From contig NZ_JAEKFH010000004.1 of the NCBI RefSeq assembly GCF_016650695.1, positions 62,001-126,000 on the forward strand: 64,000 bases of DNA, written 5' to 3'. The notes under the pieces are model-generated. The model searched no databases. It worked only from the letters and a program-made list of their open reading frames with translations, and had not been told where the DNA came from. The position numbers and the translations under genes were made by a program. Below, in pieces: positions 47,470-57,532 of the stretch. The DNA comes from Pseudomonas sp. TH41 (GTDB taxonomy: Bacteria; Pseudomonadota; Gammaproteobacteria; Pseudomonadales; Pseudomonadaceae). Within the stretch, counting starts at the first letter, position 1; the number at the start of each line of letters is the position of its first letter.

Positions 47470-48282
47470 TCAATCCAGAAATTCGGGTTTCTGTTTGCTC
47501 ATATGGGCGGCCATGGCCACGCGCAGATCGGTGGATTGAAGCATGGCGGCGTTCCAGGTGGCGACATATTCAAGGCCGTCGTCGATGCGATGATCGCGCA
47601 TGTAGCTGATCATCTCTTTCGTGCCGGTGACGGCAATCGGTGACTTGCTGGCGATTTCACGGGCAATGCCCATGACCCCGTCGAGCAGGCTGGCCGTGTC
47701 GCTGTAGACACGATTGACCAGGCCCATGCCACGCGCTTCTTCGGCACCGAACGTGCGACCAGTGTAAGCCAGTTCACGCAGCATGCCGTCACCGATGATC
47801 CGCGGCAAGCGTTGCAAGGTGCCGACGTCCGCCGCCATCCCGATGTCGATTTCCTTGATCGAGAACTGCGCGTCCTCGGCGGCATAGCGCATGTCGCAGG
47901 CGGCAATCAGGTCGATGGCGCCGCCCAGGCAATAACCCTGAATCGCTGCCAGCACCGGTTTGCGGCAGTTGTCGACGGCATTGAACGACGCTTGCAAAGC
48001 GAGAATCTTGCGGCGCAGCAGACGCGCGTTACGCCCGACATCCTTGCCCAGTTCATTGGCCACGCCGGCGAGCATCATCAGGTCGATGCCTGAGGAAAAA
48101 TGCTTACCGGCCCCACTGAGCACTACCACCCGCACTTCGTCGGTGTCATCGACCCACTGGAAGATCTCGATGATCTCGCTCCAGAACGCGGCATTCATCG
48201 AATTGATCTTTTCCGGGCGATTGATCTGCACGTGGGCGATTTTGTCCGCCAGTTCGACGGTGAATGCGCTGTACTGAGACAT
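47470..48282 (-). CDS. Crotonase family, delta3,5-delta2,4-dienoyl-CoA isomerase-like
   Basis: 270 aa. HFSSGIDLMMLAGVA and GYCLGGAIDLIAACDMRY form the oxyanion hole. KEIDIGMAADVGTLQRLPRI carries the acidic residues used by ECH1-type dienoyl-CoA isomerases (Glu in KEID, Asp in AADVG), and an Asp in CDMR completes the set. The likely role is the beta-oxidation of unsaturated fatty acids with odd-position double bonds. It is followed by nudC, with which there is no obvious metabolic link. Confidence 0.88.
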   Translation of the reverse strand: MSQYSAFTVELADKIAHVQINRPEKINSMNAAFWSEIIEIFQWVDDTDEVRVVVLSGAGKHFSSGIDLMMLAGVANELGKDVGRNARLLRRKILALQASFNAVDNCRKPVLAAIQGYCLGGAIDLIAACDMRYAAEDAQFSIKEIDIGMAADVGTLQRLPRIIGDGMLRELAYTGRTFGAEEARGMGLVNRVYSDTASLLDGVMGIAREIASKSPIAVTGTKEMISYMRDHRIDDGLEYVATWNAAMLQSTDLRVAMAAHMSKQKPEFLD

Positions 48283-48840
48283 GGTAGTGATCCTTTACCG
48301 GGCAAAAATGAGGCAGGAACTATAACAAGGCGCCCCGGTTGGCAGTAAGGCAGTGGTTCGGCCAAAAGCAGGACGCACCAGCGCACCACAATGGAGCGTC
48401 AGTTCTGCAACGCCTCGCACATTGATGTGACTGCCAGGTTACTTTTTGGGGCGTAGTCGCAAAAAAACGTGCCTTTCGTCGGAGCGTTGGCGCTCCGATC
48501 CGGTACGCCCGTACCTCTTTGAACCGATTGTCGAACAATTTTGCCATCTGGCCTTTACCGCTCTAAGTTCTGGCCTAGACTCATTTCCGCGGGGCAAAAC
48601 CGATCGGTCACAAAGTGTAAAAATAATCGAAACTTTTGCCGTTTGTGATCGGTCCTCTGAAAGGAAGGTGCGTTGCGACTGGTGCAATCCTTGCAACGAT
48701 CTCTCCAGCCATTCTGCTTCAACGCATGGGCAGCGTTTGCTTACCCATGCGTAGCGCGTTTGCGCCCGACCACAGGATTTGGTCACGAAACACCGTTTGT
48801 GCCAGACCTAAGAATTAGATCAACAACACGGGAGATTCAT
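48283..48840. other. Long glgA leader / intergenic region
   Basis: A 558-bp gene-free stretch between divergent genes. A CGGAGCG-TTGG-CGCTCCG hairpin is at 48479-48496. CCTAGACT at 48574-48581 resembles a sigma-S type -10 element (CTATACT); glycogen/trehalose genes are often RpoS-dependent. Two similar segments ATCGGTCACAAA (48600-48615) and TTTGTGATCGGTC (48643-48655) face each other. No family A or B repeat is present, and the open frames here look non-coding. Confidence 0.4.
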
Positions 48841-50427
48841 ATGATCAGTGCGGCTTTAGATATTCAGGGAGAACGTGCACATCAACAGGTCGGCGAATCG
48901 AACGCCGTGAGTGCACCAACGGCCCAATCGGTCATCGTCCCCGGCACCAAGACGCTGGCACCACTTGTCAGTCAGAATCCCAATAGAAAGAAAGTGTTGT
49001 TTGTGACCTCGGAAATCGCCGACCTGGTGAAGACCGGTGGTTTGGGTGACGTCTCTGCTGCACTGCCCCGGGCCATGGCCCAATTGCACGATGTACGTGT
49101 GCTGATCCCGGGCTACCCGCAGGTGCTGCACAGCGAAAATCCGATTCATATTATTGGCGAGCTGGGCGGTCATGCCGCATTGCCGCCCTGCAAGATCGGG
49201 CGCATGGACATGCCTGATGGTCTGGTCATTTACGTGTTGATCTGCCCCGAACTCTACGAGCGCGAAGGTTCGCCTTACGGCGCCAACAACGGCCGCGACT
49301 GGCCGGATAACCATATCCGTTTCGCCCGCCTGGGGCTGGCGGCTGCCGATATCGCCGCCAACCTTGCACAAATTCACTGGTGCCCGGACCTGGTGCACGC
49401 CCATGACTGGCCAGCCGGTCTGGCGCCCGCTTACATGCACTGGCGTGGGCAGCGCACCCCGACGCTGTTCACCATTCATAACCTCGCCTATCAAGGCGTG
49501 ACCAGCCTGGGCTCGTGCCCCGAGTTGGGCATTCCCCTGCATGCACTGCAACAGGAAGGCATGGAGTTTTACGGCAAGATGTCGTTCCTCAAGGCCGGCA
49601 TGGCCTATTCGAGCCACATCACCACGGTCAGTGCCACTTACGCCCAGGAAATCACGACCCCGGACTTCGGCTGCGGTCTCGACGGTTTTCTCGCCGCCAA
49701 AACCCAGCAAGGTTTGCTCAGCGGTATTCCTAACGGCATTGATGCAAGCTGGGACGCCGCCACCGATCCGCACCTGTTGTGCCCCTTTACCATCGGCGAT
49801 TGGGACGGCAAAGCGGTCAACGCGGCGCATGTCCGCAAACTGTTCGGCCTGGACGATTCCGAAGGTCCGCTGTTCGCCGTGGTCTCGCGCCTGGTGTATC
49901 AGAAAGGGCTGGACCTCACCGAAGCCGTCTCCGAATACATCGTCAAGTCGGGCGGCCAGATCGCGATTATCGGTCGGGGCGAGCCCGAAGAAGAACAAGC
50001 CATGCGTGAACTGGCCCTGCGTTTCCCTGGCCAGATCGGTGTGCGCATCGGCTTCAACGAAACCGATGCCCGCCGCATGTTCGCCGGCAGCGACTTCTTG
50101 CTGATGCCTTCGCGTTACGAGCCTTGCGGCTTGAGCCAGATGTACGCCCAGCGTTTCGGTTCGTTGCCGGTAGCACGCAACACTGGCGGGTTGGCCGACA
50201 CCATTGAAGACGGTGTTACCGGATTCCTCTTCGATGAGTCCACGGTGGAGAGCTATCAGGAAGCGCTGAACCGCGCGTTCAAAGTGTTCGCCTTCCCCGG
50301 ACTGCTCAATGCCATGCGCTGCCGTGCCATGGCGGCGCCTTTCAACTGGTGCAAAGCCGTCGAACCGTACGCCGAACTCTATGAACAGCTTGTCGCCAAG
50401 GCGTTGGGGAAATCGGGCCATAAATAG
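48841..50427 (+). CDS. glgA: Glycogen synthase GlgA
   Basis: 528 aa GT5 glycogen synthase that extends alpha-1,4-glucan from ADP-glucose. The ATG at 48841 is preceded by GGGAGATTC. KTGGLGDV, the ADP-glucose motif, sits at residues 64-71. The N-terminal extension of about 50 residues is absent from E. coli GlgA (477 aa). TIHNLAYQG and the C-terminal SRYEPCGLSQMYAQRFGSLP with TGGLADTI are also intact. It leads the glgA-treZ-malQ-treY block, with treZ starting 17 bp after its stop. Confidence 0.96.
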   Translation: MISAALDIQGERAHQQVGESNAVSAPTAQSVIVPGTKTLAPLVSQNPNRKKVLFVTSEIADLVKTGGLGDVSAALPRAMAQLHDVRVLIPGYPQVLHSENPIHIIGELGGHAALPPCKIGRMDMPDGLVIYVLICPELYEREGSPYGANNGRDWPDNHIRFARLGLAAADIAANLAQIHWCPDLVHAHDWPAGLAPAYMHWRGQRTPTLFTIHNLAYQGVTSLGSCPELGIPLHALQQEGMEFYGKMSFLKAGMAYSSHITTVSATYAQEITTPDFGCGLDGFLAAKTQQGLLSGIPNGIDASWDAATDPHLLCPFTIGDWDGKAVNAAHVRKLFGLDDSEGPLFAVVSRLVYQKGLDLTEAVSEYIVKSGGQIAIIGRGEPEEEQAMRELALRFPGQIGVRIGFNETDARRMFAGSDFLLMPSRYEPCGLSQMYAQRFGSLPVARNTGGLADTIEDGVTGFLFDESTVESYQEALNRAFKVFAFPGLLNAMRCRAMAAPFNWCKAVEPYAELYEQLVAKALGKSGHK

Positions 50428-50443
50428 GAAGAGGTTTTCAAAG

Positions 50444-52240
50444 ATGCCGTTACGGACCCTTGAGACCTGGCCCCACGGCGCAATCATGCTGGACGCAGAG
50501 CACACGCGTTTTGCGTTGTGGGCGCCCGATGCGTTTTACGTCAGTGTCGAACTGGAAGATGGACAATCCTTGCCGCTACTGCCTCAGGACGATGGCTGGT
50601 TCGTGATTCAGACCCGCTGCCCCGCCGGCACGCGTTACCGCTACAACATCGACGGTGAAATTGAGGTGCCCGATCCGGCCTCCCGCGCGCAGGCCGGTGA
50701 TATACACCGGCAAAGCGTGGTGGTCGATCCCCTCGCCTACCGTTGGCAACACAACACCTGGACGGGGCGCCCTTGGCATCAGGCGGTGATTTACGAACTG
50801 CACGTCGGTGCGCTCGGCGGCTTCAGTGAAGTCGAGCAGCACCTGGCGCGCCTCGTCGAGTTGGGCGTCACCGCGATTGAACTGATGCCTTTGGCGCAAT
50901 TCCCTGGCGAGCGCAATTGGGGCTACGACGGGGTTCTGCCCTTCGCGCCCCAAGCGTCCTACGGTTCCCCCGAGCAACTCAAACACCTGATCGATACCGC
51001 CCACGGCCATGGCCTGGCGGTGGTACTCGACGTGGTTTACAACCACTTCGGCCCGGACGGCAATTACCTGCATCGCTACGCTAAAAGCTTCTTCCGTGAA
51101 GACAAACACACCCCGTGGGGGGCGGCCATTGACTTCCGGCGTCGCGAGGTGCGGGAATTCTTCATTGAAAACGCCTTGATGTGGTTGCTCGAATACCGCT
51201 TTGACGGCTTGCGCCTGGACGCGGTGCACGCCATCGAAGACCCGGACTTTCTTCAGGAATTGGCGCAACGGGTACGACAGCAAATAGATCCCGCGCGGCA
51301 CGTGTGGCTGACCGTCGAAAACGAGCACAATCAGGCCAGCCTGCTTGAGGAAGGATTTGACGCCCAGTGGAACGACGATGGCCATAACGCCTTGCATGTG
51401 CTGCTGACCGGTGAAACCGATGCCTATTACGCCGACTTTGCCGAAAACCCTACCGCACAATTGGCGCGTTGCCTGAGCGAAGGCTTTGTTTTCCAAGGAC
51501 ACGTTACCCGCCACGGCACACCCCGCGGAGAGCCCAGCGGGCATTTACCACCGAGTGCGTTTGTGCTGTTTTTGCAAAACCACGATCAGATCGGCAATCG
51601 CGCCTTTGGTGAACGACTGCATCAACTGGCCAACCCTCAGGCGCTGCAGGCAGCCACGGCGCTGTTGCTGTTGTCGCCGATGATTCCCCTGATGTTCATG
51701 GGCGACGAGTTCGCCGCCGAACAACCGTTCCTGTTCTTTACCAGCCACCAGGGTGAACTGGCGGAGTTGGTACGCAAAGGACGGCGTAACGAGTTTGCAG
51801 CGTTCAGCGCGTTTACTGATCCGCACAAACGTGAACAGATCCCCGACCCGAACGCGCCCCAGACTTTTGAGGCTTCCCGACCGACGCTGACCTCAACCCG
51901 ACAATCGGCCATGCACGACTTGTATCGCGACCTGTTACAGATCCGCCATCAGTACATCGTTCCACGGCTGCCCGGGGCCCAAGCCCTGGGTGCCGATGTT
52001 TTGGCCGAGGGCGCCGTGTCGGCGCGCTGGCTACTGGGTGATGGCAGTCAGCTGCGCATTGATCTGAACCTCGGCAACACGCCCGTGGTCCACACCCCAC
52101 AGGCCGACGCCAAGGTGTTGTTCGAACACCCTCCAACGTCAGCCGGCCTGTTGGACCGGGGCACACTTGCCCCGTATTGCGCGCTTGTCAGCCTCACGGC
52201 CGCAGCCCCTTTGCTACCCCCGGATGGAGAGCGCCCATGA
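50444..52240 (+). CDS. treZ: Malto-oligosyltrehalose trehalohydrolase TreZ
   Basis: 598 aa GH13 enzyme that cuts trehalose from maltooligosyltrehalose made by TreY. The start MPLRTLETWPHGAIM follows AGGAAGAGG. An N-terminal beta domain (FALWAPDAFYVSVELEDG) precedes the barrel. The GH13 motifs are VVLDVVYNHFGPDGNY, DGLRLDAVHAI (nucleophile Asp), LTVENEHN (acid/base Glu) and LQNHDQIGNRAFG. The stop overlaps the malQ start (ATGA). Cytoplasmic. Confidence 0.95.
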   Translation: MPLRTLETWPHGAIMLDAEHTRFALWAPDAFYVSVELEDGQSLPLLPQDDGWFVIQTRCPAGTRYRYNIDGEIEVPDPASRAQAGDIHRQSVVVDPLAYRWQHNTWTGRPWHQAVIYELHVGALGGFSEVEQHLARLVELGVTAIELMPLAQFPGERNWGYDGVLPFAPQASYGSPEQLKHLIDTAHGHGLAVVLDVVYNHFGPDGNYLHRYAKSFFREDKHTPWGAAIDFRRREVREFFIENALMWLLEYRFDGLRLDAVHAIEDPDFLQELAQRVRQQIDPARHVWLTVENEHNQASLLEEGFDAQWNDDGHNALHVLLTGETDAYYADFAENPTAQLARCLSEGFVFQGHVTRHGTPRGEPSGHLPPSAFVLFLQNHDQIGNRAFGERLHQLANPQALQAATALLLLSPMIPLMFMGDEFAAEQPFLFFTSHQGELAELVRKGRRNEFAAFSAFTDPHKREQIPDPNAPQTFEASRPTLTSTRQSAMHDLYRDLLQIRHQYIVPRLPGAQALGADVLAEGAVSARWLLGDGSQLRIDLNLGNTPVVHTPQADAKVLFEHPPTSAGLLDRGTLAPYCALVSLTAAAPLLPPDGERP

Positions 52241-54315
52241 GTGATGCGCAATTGGAAATACTGGCCAGCCGAGCAGGCCTGGCAGTCGACTGGATCGACG
52301 CCAACGGTCGTCCGCAAAAAGTCGCTCCTTCGGTGCTGCGCACCGTCCTCAACGGTCTCGGCCACCCGGCCGGCAGCGCTCAGGAAATCGACACCAGCCT
52401 GCTGGAATTGCAGCAGGTGCAACAGACTCACCACCTGCCGCCGCTGATCACTGCTGACGCCGGCGTCGGCCTGAAACTGGCCCATTACTTTGAGCCCGAA
52501 ACACCTTGCGAAATCCACCTCGAAGATGGCTCGCGGCTCAACCTGAAACTGGATGCCAATGCGATACTTCCCGGTCTGATTCCGGTCGGTTATCAGCAGG
52601 CCAGCATCGACGGGCAAACCTTCACCCTGGCGGTTGCACCGGCGCGCTGCTACAGCGTAGGCGACGCCGTCGACAACCCGATCCCCCGCGCCTGGGGGTT
52701 GAGTGTGCAGCTGTACTCGCTGCGTCGGCCGGGTGATGGCGGTTTCGGCGATACCCAGGCACTCGAAGACCTGGCCCGAGTGGCCGGTGAACGCGGCGCC
52801 GATGCGTTGGCGATCAGCCCGCTGCATGCGATGTTCAGCAGCGACACCCAGCGTTACAGCCCGTATTCGCCCTCCAGCCGATTATTTCTCAACAGCCTTT
52901 ACGCGGCGCCGGGGGCGATCCTGGGCGAGCGAGCGTTGCGCGCGGCGATTGATGCGACCGGCCTGGCCGAAGAGTTGAAGCATCTGGAAGACTTGCCGCT
53001 GATCGATTGGCCATCCGCCGCCGAGGCCAAGCATCGTCTGTTGCAAGCCCTGTACGAAGGGTTCGTCCAGGGTGAACACCCACTGCACGCCGACTTCAGC
53101 AGCTTCCGCCATGCCGGTGGCGAAGCCCTGGAAAATCACTGCCGCTTCGAAGCCATTCAAGAGGCCCGCGCCGCCAAAGGTGAAAACCTCGACTGGCGGG
53201 AATGGCCCGAACCATGGCAAAACCCGCGCAGTACTGCGCTGGCCGAATTTGCCGAAGAGAACGCCGGACGCATCGGCTTTTTCGCCTTCTGCCAATGGCT
53301 GATCACACGCTGCCTGGAGCGCGCCCAAGCCGCCGCCCGCAGCAGTGGCATGAACATCGGGCTGATTGCCGATCTGGCGGTCGGTGCCGACGGCGGTGGC
53401 AGTCAGGCCTGGAGCCGGCAGGACGAACTGCTCGCCTCCCTGACCGTCGGCGCGCCACCGGACATTCTCAATCGCACCGGTCAAGGCTGGGGGATTTCCG
53501 CGTTCTCTCCCGAAGGTCTGGTACGCAATGGCTTCCGTGCGTTCATCGAAATGCTCCGTGCCAACTTCGCCCACGCCGGCGGCCTGCGGATCGATCACGT
53601 CATGGGCCTGCAACGGCTGTGGGTGATCCCTAATGGCTCGCCGCCCGCCGACGGCGCCTACCTCTATTATCCAGTGGACGACCTGCTGCGGCTGCTGGCG
53701 CTTGAGTCCCATCGACATCAGGCGATTGTGCTCGGCGAAGACCTCGGCACCGTGCCGGACGGTCTGCGGGATAAACTTATCGCCCGCTCGATCCTCGGCA
53801 TGCGCGTGTTGCTGTTCGAACAGGACAACGCACGCTTCAAGCCGATTCTCGACTGGCCGGACAACGCCCTCGCGACCACCAGCACCCATGACTTGCCGAC
53901 CCTCAATGGCTGGTGGCACGGCCGCGATATCGACTGGAATGCCCGCCTCGGCCTGACCGATGCCAACGGCGAAATCGACTGGCGCCATCATCGTGAACGG
54001 GAACGCGAAGGCTTGCGTCGAGTGTTGAGCCAAGACCCGCAAAACTTCCGTGAAGAGTCTCACGAAACCGATCAGGTGCTCGACGCTGCGACGCGCTTCC
54101 TTGGGCATACACGAGCACCGCTGGTGCTGTTGCCCATGGAAGATGCCTTGGGCATCGAACAGCAAGCCAACCTTCCAGGGACCATCGACACCCACCCCAA
54201 CTGGTCCCGCCGCCTGCCCGGCGACAGCGAAGCGCTGCTCGATAATGTCGACGCGGCTCGACGTCTCGAACTGCTCGCCTGCGCGCGACTACAGGCGGCC
54301 GAGCGTGACCAATGA
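52237..54315 (+). CDS. malQ: 4-Alpha-glucanotransferase MalQ
   Basis: 692 aa GH77 amylomaltase. It rearranges maltodextrins and supplies long chains to the TreYZ route. The ATG at 52237 overlaps the treZ stop; the upstream Met at 52177 lies inside treZ. Key motifs are YSPYSPSSRLFLN, RIDHVMGLQRLW (nucleophile Asp), LGEDLGTVPDGLR (acid/base Glu) and TSTHDLPTLNGWW. The N-terminal 130 residues form the extra domain common to MalQ of the E. coli type (694 aa). Confidence 0.95.
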   Translation: MSDAQLEILASRAGLAVDWIDANGRPQKVAPSVLRTVLNGLGHPAGSAQEIDTSLLELQQVQQTHHLPPLITADAGVGLKLAHYFEPETPCEIHLEDGSRLNLKLDANAILPGLIPVGYQQASIDGQTFTLAVAPARCYSVGDAVDNPIPRAWGLSVQLYSLRRPGDGGFGDTQALEDLARVAGERGADALAISPLHAMFSSDTQRYSPYSPSSRLFLNSLYAAPGAILGERALRAAIDATGLAEELKHLEDLPLIDWPSAAEAKHRLLQALYEGFVQGEHPLHADFSSFRHAGGEALENHCRFEAIQEARAAKGENLDWREWPEPWQNPRSTALAEFAEENAGRIGFFAFCQWLITRCLERAQAAARSSGMNIGLIADLAVGADGGGSQAWSRQDELLASLTVGAPPDILNRTGQGWGISAFSPEGLVRNGFRAFIEMLRANFAHAGGLRIDHVMGLQRLWVIPNGSPPADGAYLYYPVDDLLRLLALESHRHQAIVLGEDLGTVPDGLRDKLIARSILGMRVLLFEQDNARFKPILDWPDNALATTSTHDLPTLNGWWHGRDIDWNARLGLTDANGEIDWRHHREREREGLRRVLSQDPQNFREESHETDQVLDAATRFLGHTRAPLVLLPMEDALGIEQQANLPGTIDTHPNWSRRLPGDSEALLDNVDAARRLELLACARLQAAERDQ

Positions 54316-57086
54316 ATCAACCCTGGGTCCAGCCGCTGCGGGCCACCCTGCGGCTGCAGTTTCATAAAGGCTTCACACTGGACCAGGCGGTGCCGCTGGT
54401 GCCCTACTTCGCCAGCCTGGGCATCAGTCACGTTTACGCCTCGCCATTGCTCGCCGCCCGTGCCGGCTCCCCGCACGGCTACGATGTGGTGGACCCAACC
54501 ACGGTCAACCCGGAACTGGGCGGCGAAGCGGCGTTGCGTCGGCTGGTTGCCGCATTGCGTGAACACAGGATGGGGTTGATCCTCGACATCGTTTCCAACC
54601 ACATGGCCGTCGGCGGTAGTGATAATCCCTGGTGGCTGGACTTGCTGGAATGGGGGCGCCTGAGCCCTTACGGCGAATTCTTCGATATCCAGTGGCACTC
54701 GCCTGATCCTTTGATGGAAGGCCAGTTGCTGCTGCCGTTTCTTGGCAGCGATTATGGCGTGGCCTTGCAGGACGGCACCCTGCCCTTGCGCTTCGATGCG
54801 CAGCACGGTGCGTTTCATGTCGAGCACTACGATCACCACTTCCCGATTTGCCCGATGAGTTACGGCGAACTGCTCAAGTCGGATGACGAACAGCTCAAGT
54901 CTCTCGCGGACCGCTTCAGCACGTTGAGTTACCAGACCGACGCGCACAGCCTGGCCATTCCCTTGCAGGAGGAATTGCAGGCACTGGCGCGTGATCCCGC
55001 CATGCTTTCGGCCATTGAACAGAACCTGAACGCCTACGACTCACTCACCCCGGAAGGTTTTCAACGCCTGCACAGCCTGCTTGAGCGCCAGAGCTATCGC
55101 CTCGCCAGTTGGCGCACGGCAGCGGATGACATCAATTGGCGGCGCTTTTTCGATATCAACGAACTCGGGGGATTGCGAGTCGAACGCCCGGCAGTGTTCG
55201 AAGCGACCCACGCGAAGATCTTCGAGCTGGTGGCTGAGGGCATGGTGGACGGCTTGCGTATCGACCACATCGACGGCCTCGCTGACCCTCGGGGTTACTG
55301 CCGCAAACTGCGGCGTCGGGTCGATAGCCTGTCGCCGGATCGGCACCTGCCGATCTACGTCGAAAAAATCCTGGGCGAAGGCGAAACCCTGCACCGCGAC
55401 TGGTCGGTGGATGGCACCACCGGTTACGAATTCATGAACCAGTTGTCGCTGCTGCAACATGCACCCGAAGGCGTTCAGGTGCTGGGTGAACTCTGGAGCC
55501 GCTACAGCGAACGGCCCGCCGATTTTCGTCAGGAAGCCCAACTGGCTCGCCAACAGATTCTCAACGGCTCACTCGCCGGGGATTTCGAAAGTGTCGCCCA
55601 AGCCCTGTTGCAAGTGGCCCGGGACGACCTGATGACTCGCGACCTGACCCTCGGCGCAATCCGTCGAGCCTTGCAAGAACTGATCGTGCATTTCCCGGTG
55701 TACCGCACCTACATCAGCCCCCGAGGCCGCTCTGCCGAAGACGATGTGTTTTTCCAGCAGGCGATGGACGGTGCACGGCAAACCCTCGGCGAAGCCGACT
55801 GGCCGGTGCTCGATTGCCTGGCCGGCTGGCTGGGTGGCGAGCCTTGGCGCAAGCGCCCGGCAGGTCGCCAGCGCAAACTGCTCAAACATGCTTGCGTGCG
55901 GTTTCAGCAGTTGACTTCACCGGCCGCCGCCAAGGCTGTCGAAGACACTGCGTTCTATCGCTCGGCGGTGTTGCTGTCACGCAATGACGTCGGGTTCAAC
56001 ACCGAACAGTTCAGCGCGCCAGTGGCCGACTTCCATGCGGCCTGCCTCAATCGCCTCAAGGAATTCCCGGACAATTTACTGGCCACGGCCACCCACGATC
56101 ACAAACGCGGCGAAGACACCCGCGCGCGATTGGCGGTATTGAGCGAACGCAGCGACGAGTATGCCGAGCAGGTCGACCACTGGCGCACGCTCGCCATGCC
56201 ACTGCGCACCGACGACAGCGCACCGTCGGCTGGCGACGAGTTGATCCTCTATCAAGCCATCCTCGGCAGCTGGCCACTGACACTGCGCAGCGACGATCAG
56301 CCGGCCCTTGAGGACTATGCCAAACGCCTCTGGCAGTGGCAGCAAAAAGCCCTGCGCGAAGCCAAATTGCAAAGCAGCTGGAGCGCCGCGAACGATACTT
56401 ATGAGCAAGCGACCGAAGCCTTTCTCAAGCGGCTGTTGTTGAGCCCGGAAGGCCTGGCATTGCGCTCGGCGCTGGGTCAGGCCGCGCAGACAATCGCTGC
56501 CCCCGGAGCACTCAATGGATTGGCGCAAACCTTGCTGCGAATGACCGTGCCGGGGGTGCCGGATCTCTATCAGGGGAATGACTTCTGGGACTTCACCCTG
56601 GTAGACCCGGACAACCGCCGGCCGGTGGATTACACCAGCCGTCAGCAGTCAATGCAGGTGCCGCTCGACCTGCCCGATCTGTTGGCGAACTGGCGTGACG
56701 GGCGGATCAAGCAAACCTTGATTGCGCAGACCTTGAACCTGCGCGCCGAGCATGCCGAGCTGTTTCGTCGAGGGACTTATCAGGCCCTGGACATTGTCGG
56801 CAGCGAGGCGCATCGGGTGCTTGGTTTCGTGCGCGAACAGGCGGGTGAACGGGCCATTGTGATCGTACCGATACGCTGCGCCGACCTGCTGGAAAACGGT
56901 GCCGGGCCACACGTTGGCGCGCCGCTGTGGGGCGATACGAGGGTCAAGTTGCCTTTCGCCGCCCCTGATGAAAATCTGAAGGGACTTTTTTCAAGCGTCG
57001 CAGTCACAAAACACAGGGAGCTGATGATCAGCGCCGCGCTGGGGGACTTCCCGGTCAATCTCTTTATCCAAACTAGTCACACTTGA
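54312..57086 (+). CDS. treY: Malto-oligosyltrehalose synthase TreY
   Basis: 924 aa GH13_26 enzyme that turns the reducing-end maltose of a maltodextrin into a trehalose unit. The barrel starts with LRLQFHKGFTLDQA; LILDIVSNHMA, GLRIDHIDGLADP, YVEKILGEGE and LLATATHDHKRGEDTR are the characteristic motifs. MTVPGVPDLYQGNDFWDFTL is also typical. The ATG overlaps the malQ stop (ATGA), so TreZ, MalQ and TreY are coupled and release trehalose from glycogen-derived chains. Confidence 0.96.
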   Translation: MNQPWVQPLRATLRLQFHKGFTLDQAVPLVPYFASLGISHVYASPLLAARAGSPHGYDVVDPTTVNPELGGEAALRRLVAALREHRMGLILDIVSNHMAVGGSDNPWWLDLLEWGRLSPYGEFFDIQWHSPDPLMEGQLLLPFLGSDYGVALQDGTLPLRFDAQHGAFHVEHYDHHFPICPMSYGELLKSDDEQLKSLADRFSTLSYQTDAHSLAIPLQEELQALARDPAMLSAIEQNLNAYDSLTPEGFQRLHSLLERQSYRLASWRTAADDINWRRFFDINELGGLRVERPAVFEATHAKIFELVAEGMVDGLRIDHIDGLADPRGYCRKLRRRVDSLSPDRHLPIYVEKILGEGETLHRDWSVDGTTGYEFMNQLSLLQHAPEGVQVLGELWSRYSERPADFRQEAQLARQQILNGSLAGDFESVAQALLQVARDDLMTRDLTLGAIRRALQELIVHFPVYRTYISPRGRSAEDDVFFQQAMDGARQTLGEADWPVLDCLAGWLGGEPWRKRPAGRQRKLLKHACVRFQQLTSPAAAKAVEDTAFYRSAVLLSRNDVGFNTEQFSAPVADFHAACLNRLKEFPDNLLATATHDHKRGEDTRARLAVLSERSDEYAEQVDHWRTLAMPLRTDDSAPSAGDELILYQAILGSWPLTLRSDDQPALEDYAKRLWQWQQKALREAKLQSSWSAANDTYEQATEAFLKRLLLSPEGLALRSALGQAAQTIAAPGALNGLAQTLLRMTVPGVPDLYQGNDFWDFTLVDPDNRRPVDYTSRQQSMQVPLDLPDLLANWRDGRIKQTLIAQTLNLRAEHAELFRRGTYQALDIVGSEAHRVLGFVREQAGERAIVIVPIRCADLLENGAGPHVGAPLWGDTRVKLPFAAPDENLKGLFSSVAVTKHRELMISAALGDFPVNLFIQTSHT

Positions 57087-57107
57087 GTTCAGTTCAGGAG
57101 CATTGCG

Positions 57108-57434
57108 ATGAGTACCACCGACGATAAACGCGTTCGCGAATTTGCCTATCAAATCTGGGAGTCCGAAGGAAAACCCGAGGGCCAGGAAGCCCGTCACTGG
57201 GAGATGGCGCGCAAGCTGGCCGAAGCTGAAGCGCTGGCACCCAGTAAATCGCCAAAGGCCACCGGCAGCAAAACCGCCAACACCAAATCGCCTGCCAGCA
57301 AAGTCGCCAATGGCAAGGCGGGTGAACCGAAAGCCGTAAAAGCCAAACCCGCTGCGGCTGCCAAGGTGATTCCTCCGGGCGAAAAAGCCACCGAGAAAAA
57401 GCCTCGAGCCGCGCGCAAACCGCCCGCTGTCTGA
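57108..57434 (+). CDS. DUF2934 small basic protein
   Basis: 108 aa. The first 40 residues hold the DUF2934 motif (REFAYQIWESEGKPEGQEAR, then HWEMARKLA). The rest is a low-complexity Lys/Ala/Pro tail (about 65 residues), probably disordered and nucleic-acid-like in charge. It lies 21 bp after treY and is common next to glycogen/trehalose genes in Pseudomonas; the function is unknown. Confidence 0.85.
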   Translation: MSTTDDKRVREFAYQIWESEGKPEGQEARHWEMARKLAEAEALAPSKSPKATGSKTANTKSPASKVANGKAGEPKAVKAKPAAAAKVIPPGEKATEKKPRAARKPPAV

Positions 57435-57464
57435 CGCTTCACCTGGTTGCCCTGATTGGCTTCG

Positions 57465-57484
57465 TGGCGAGCTCTCTCGCCACC
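57465..57484. terminator. Short hairpin after the DUF2934 gene
   Basis: GTGGCGAG and CTCGCCAC pair around CTCT, 31 bp after the stop. No T-run follows, so it could be either an end hairpin or a transcript stabiliser. Confidence 0.35.
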
Positions 57485-57532
57485 GAGGGCTCGTTCGCCC
57501 TAAAAAAGAGCGATGAATCAAACACCGCTTTA

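Noticed and set aside
48439..48786. Minus-strand 115-codon open frame in the glgA leader
   Set aside because: Composition is not coding-like, no ribosome site is seen, and it lies over likely promoter elements.
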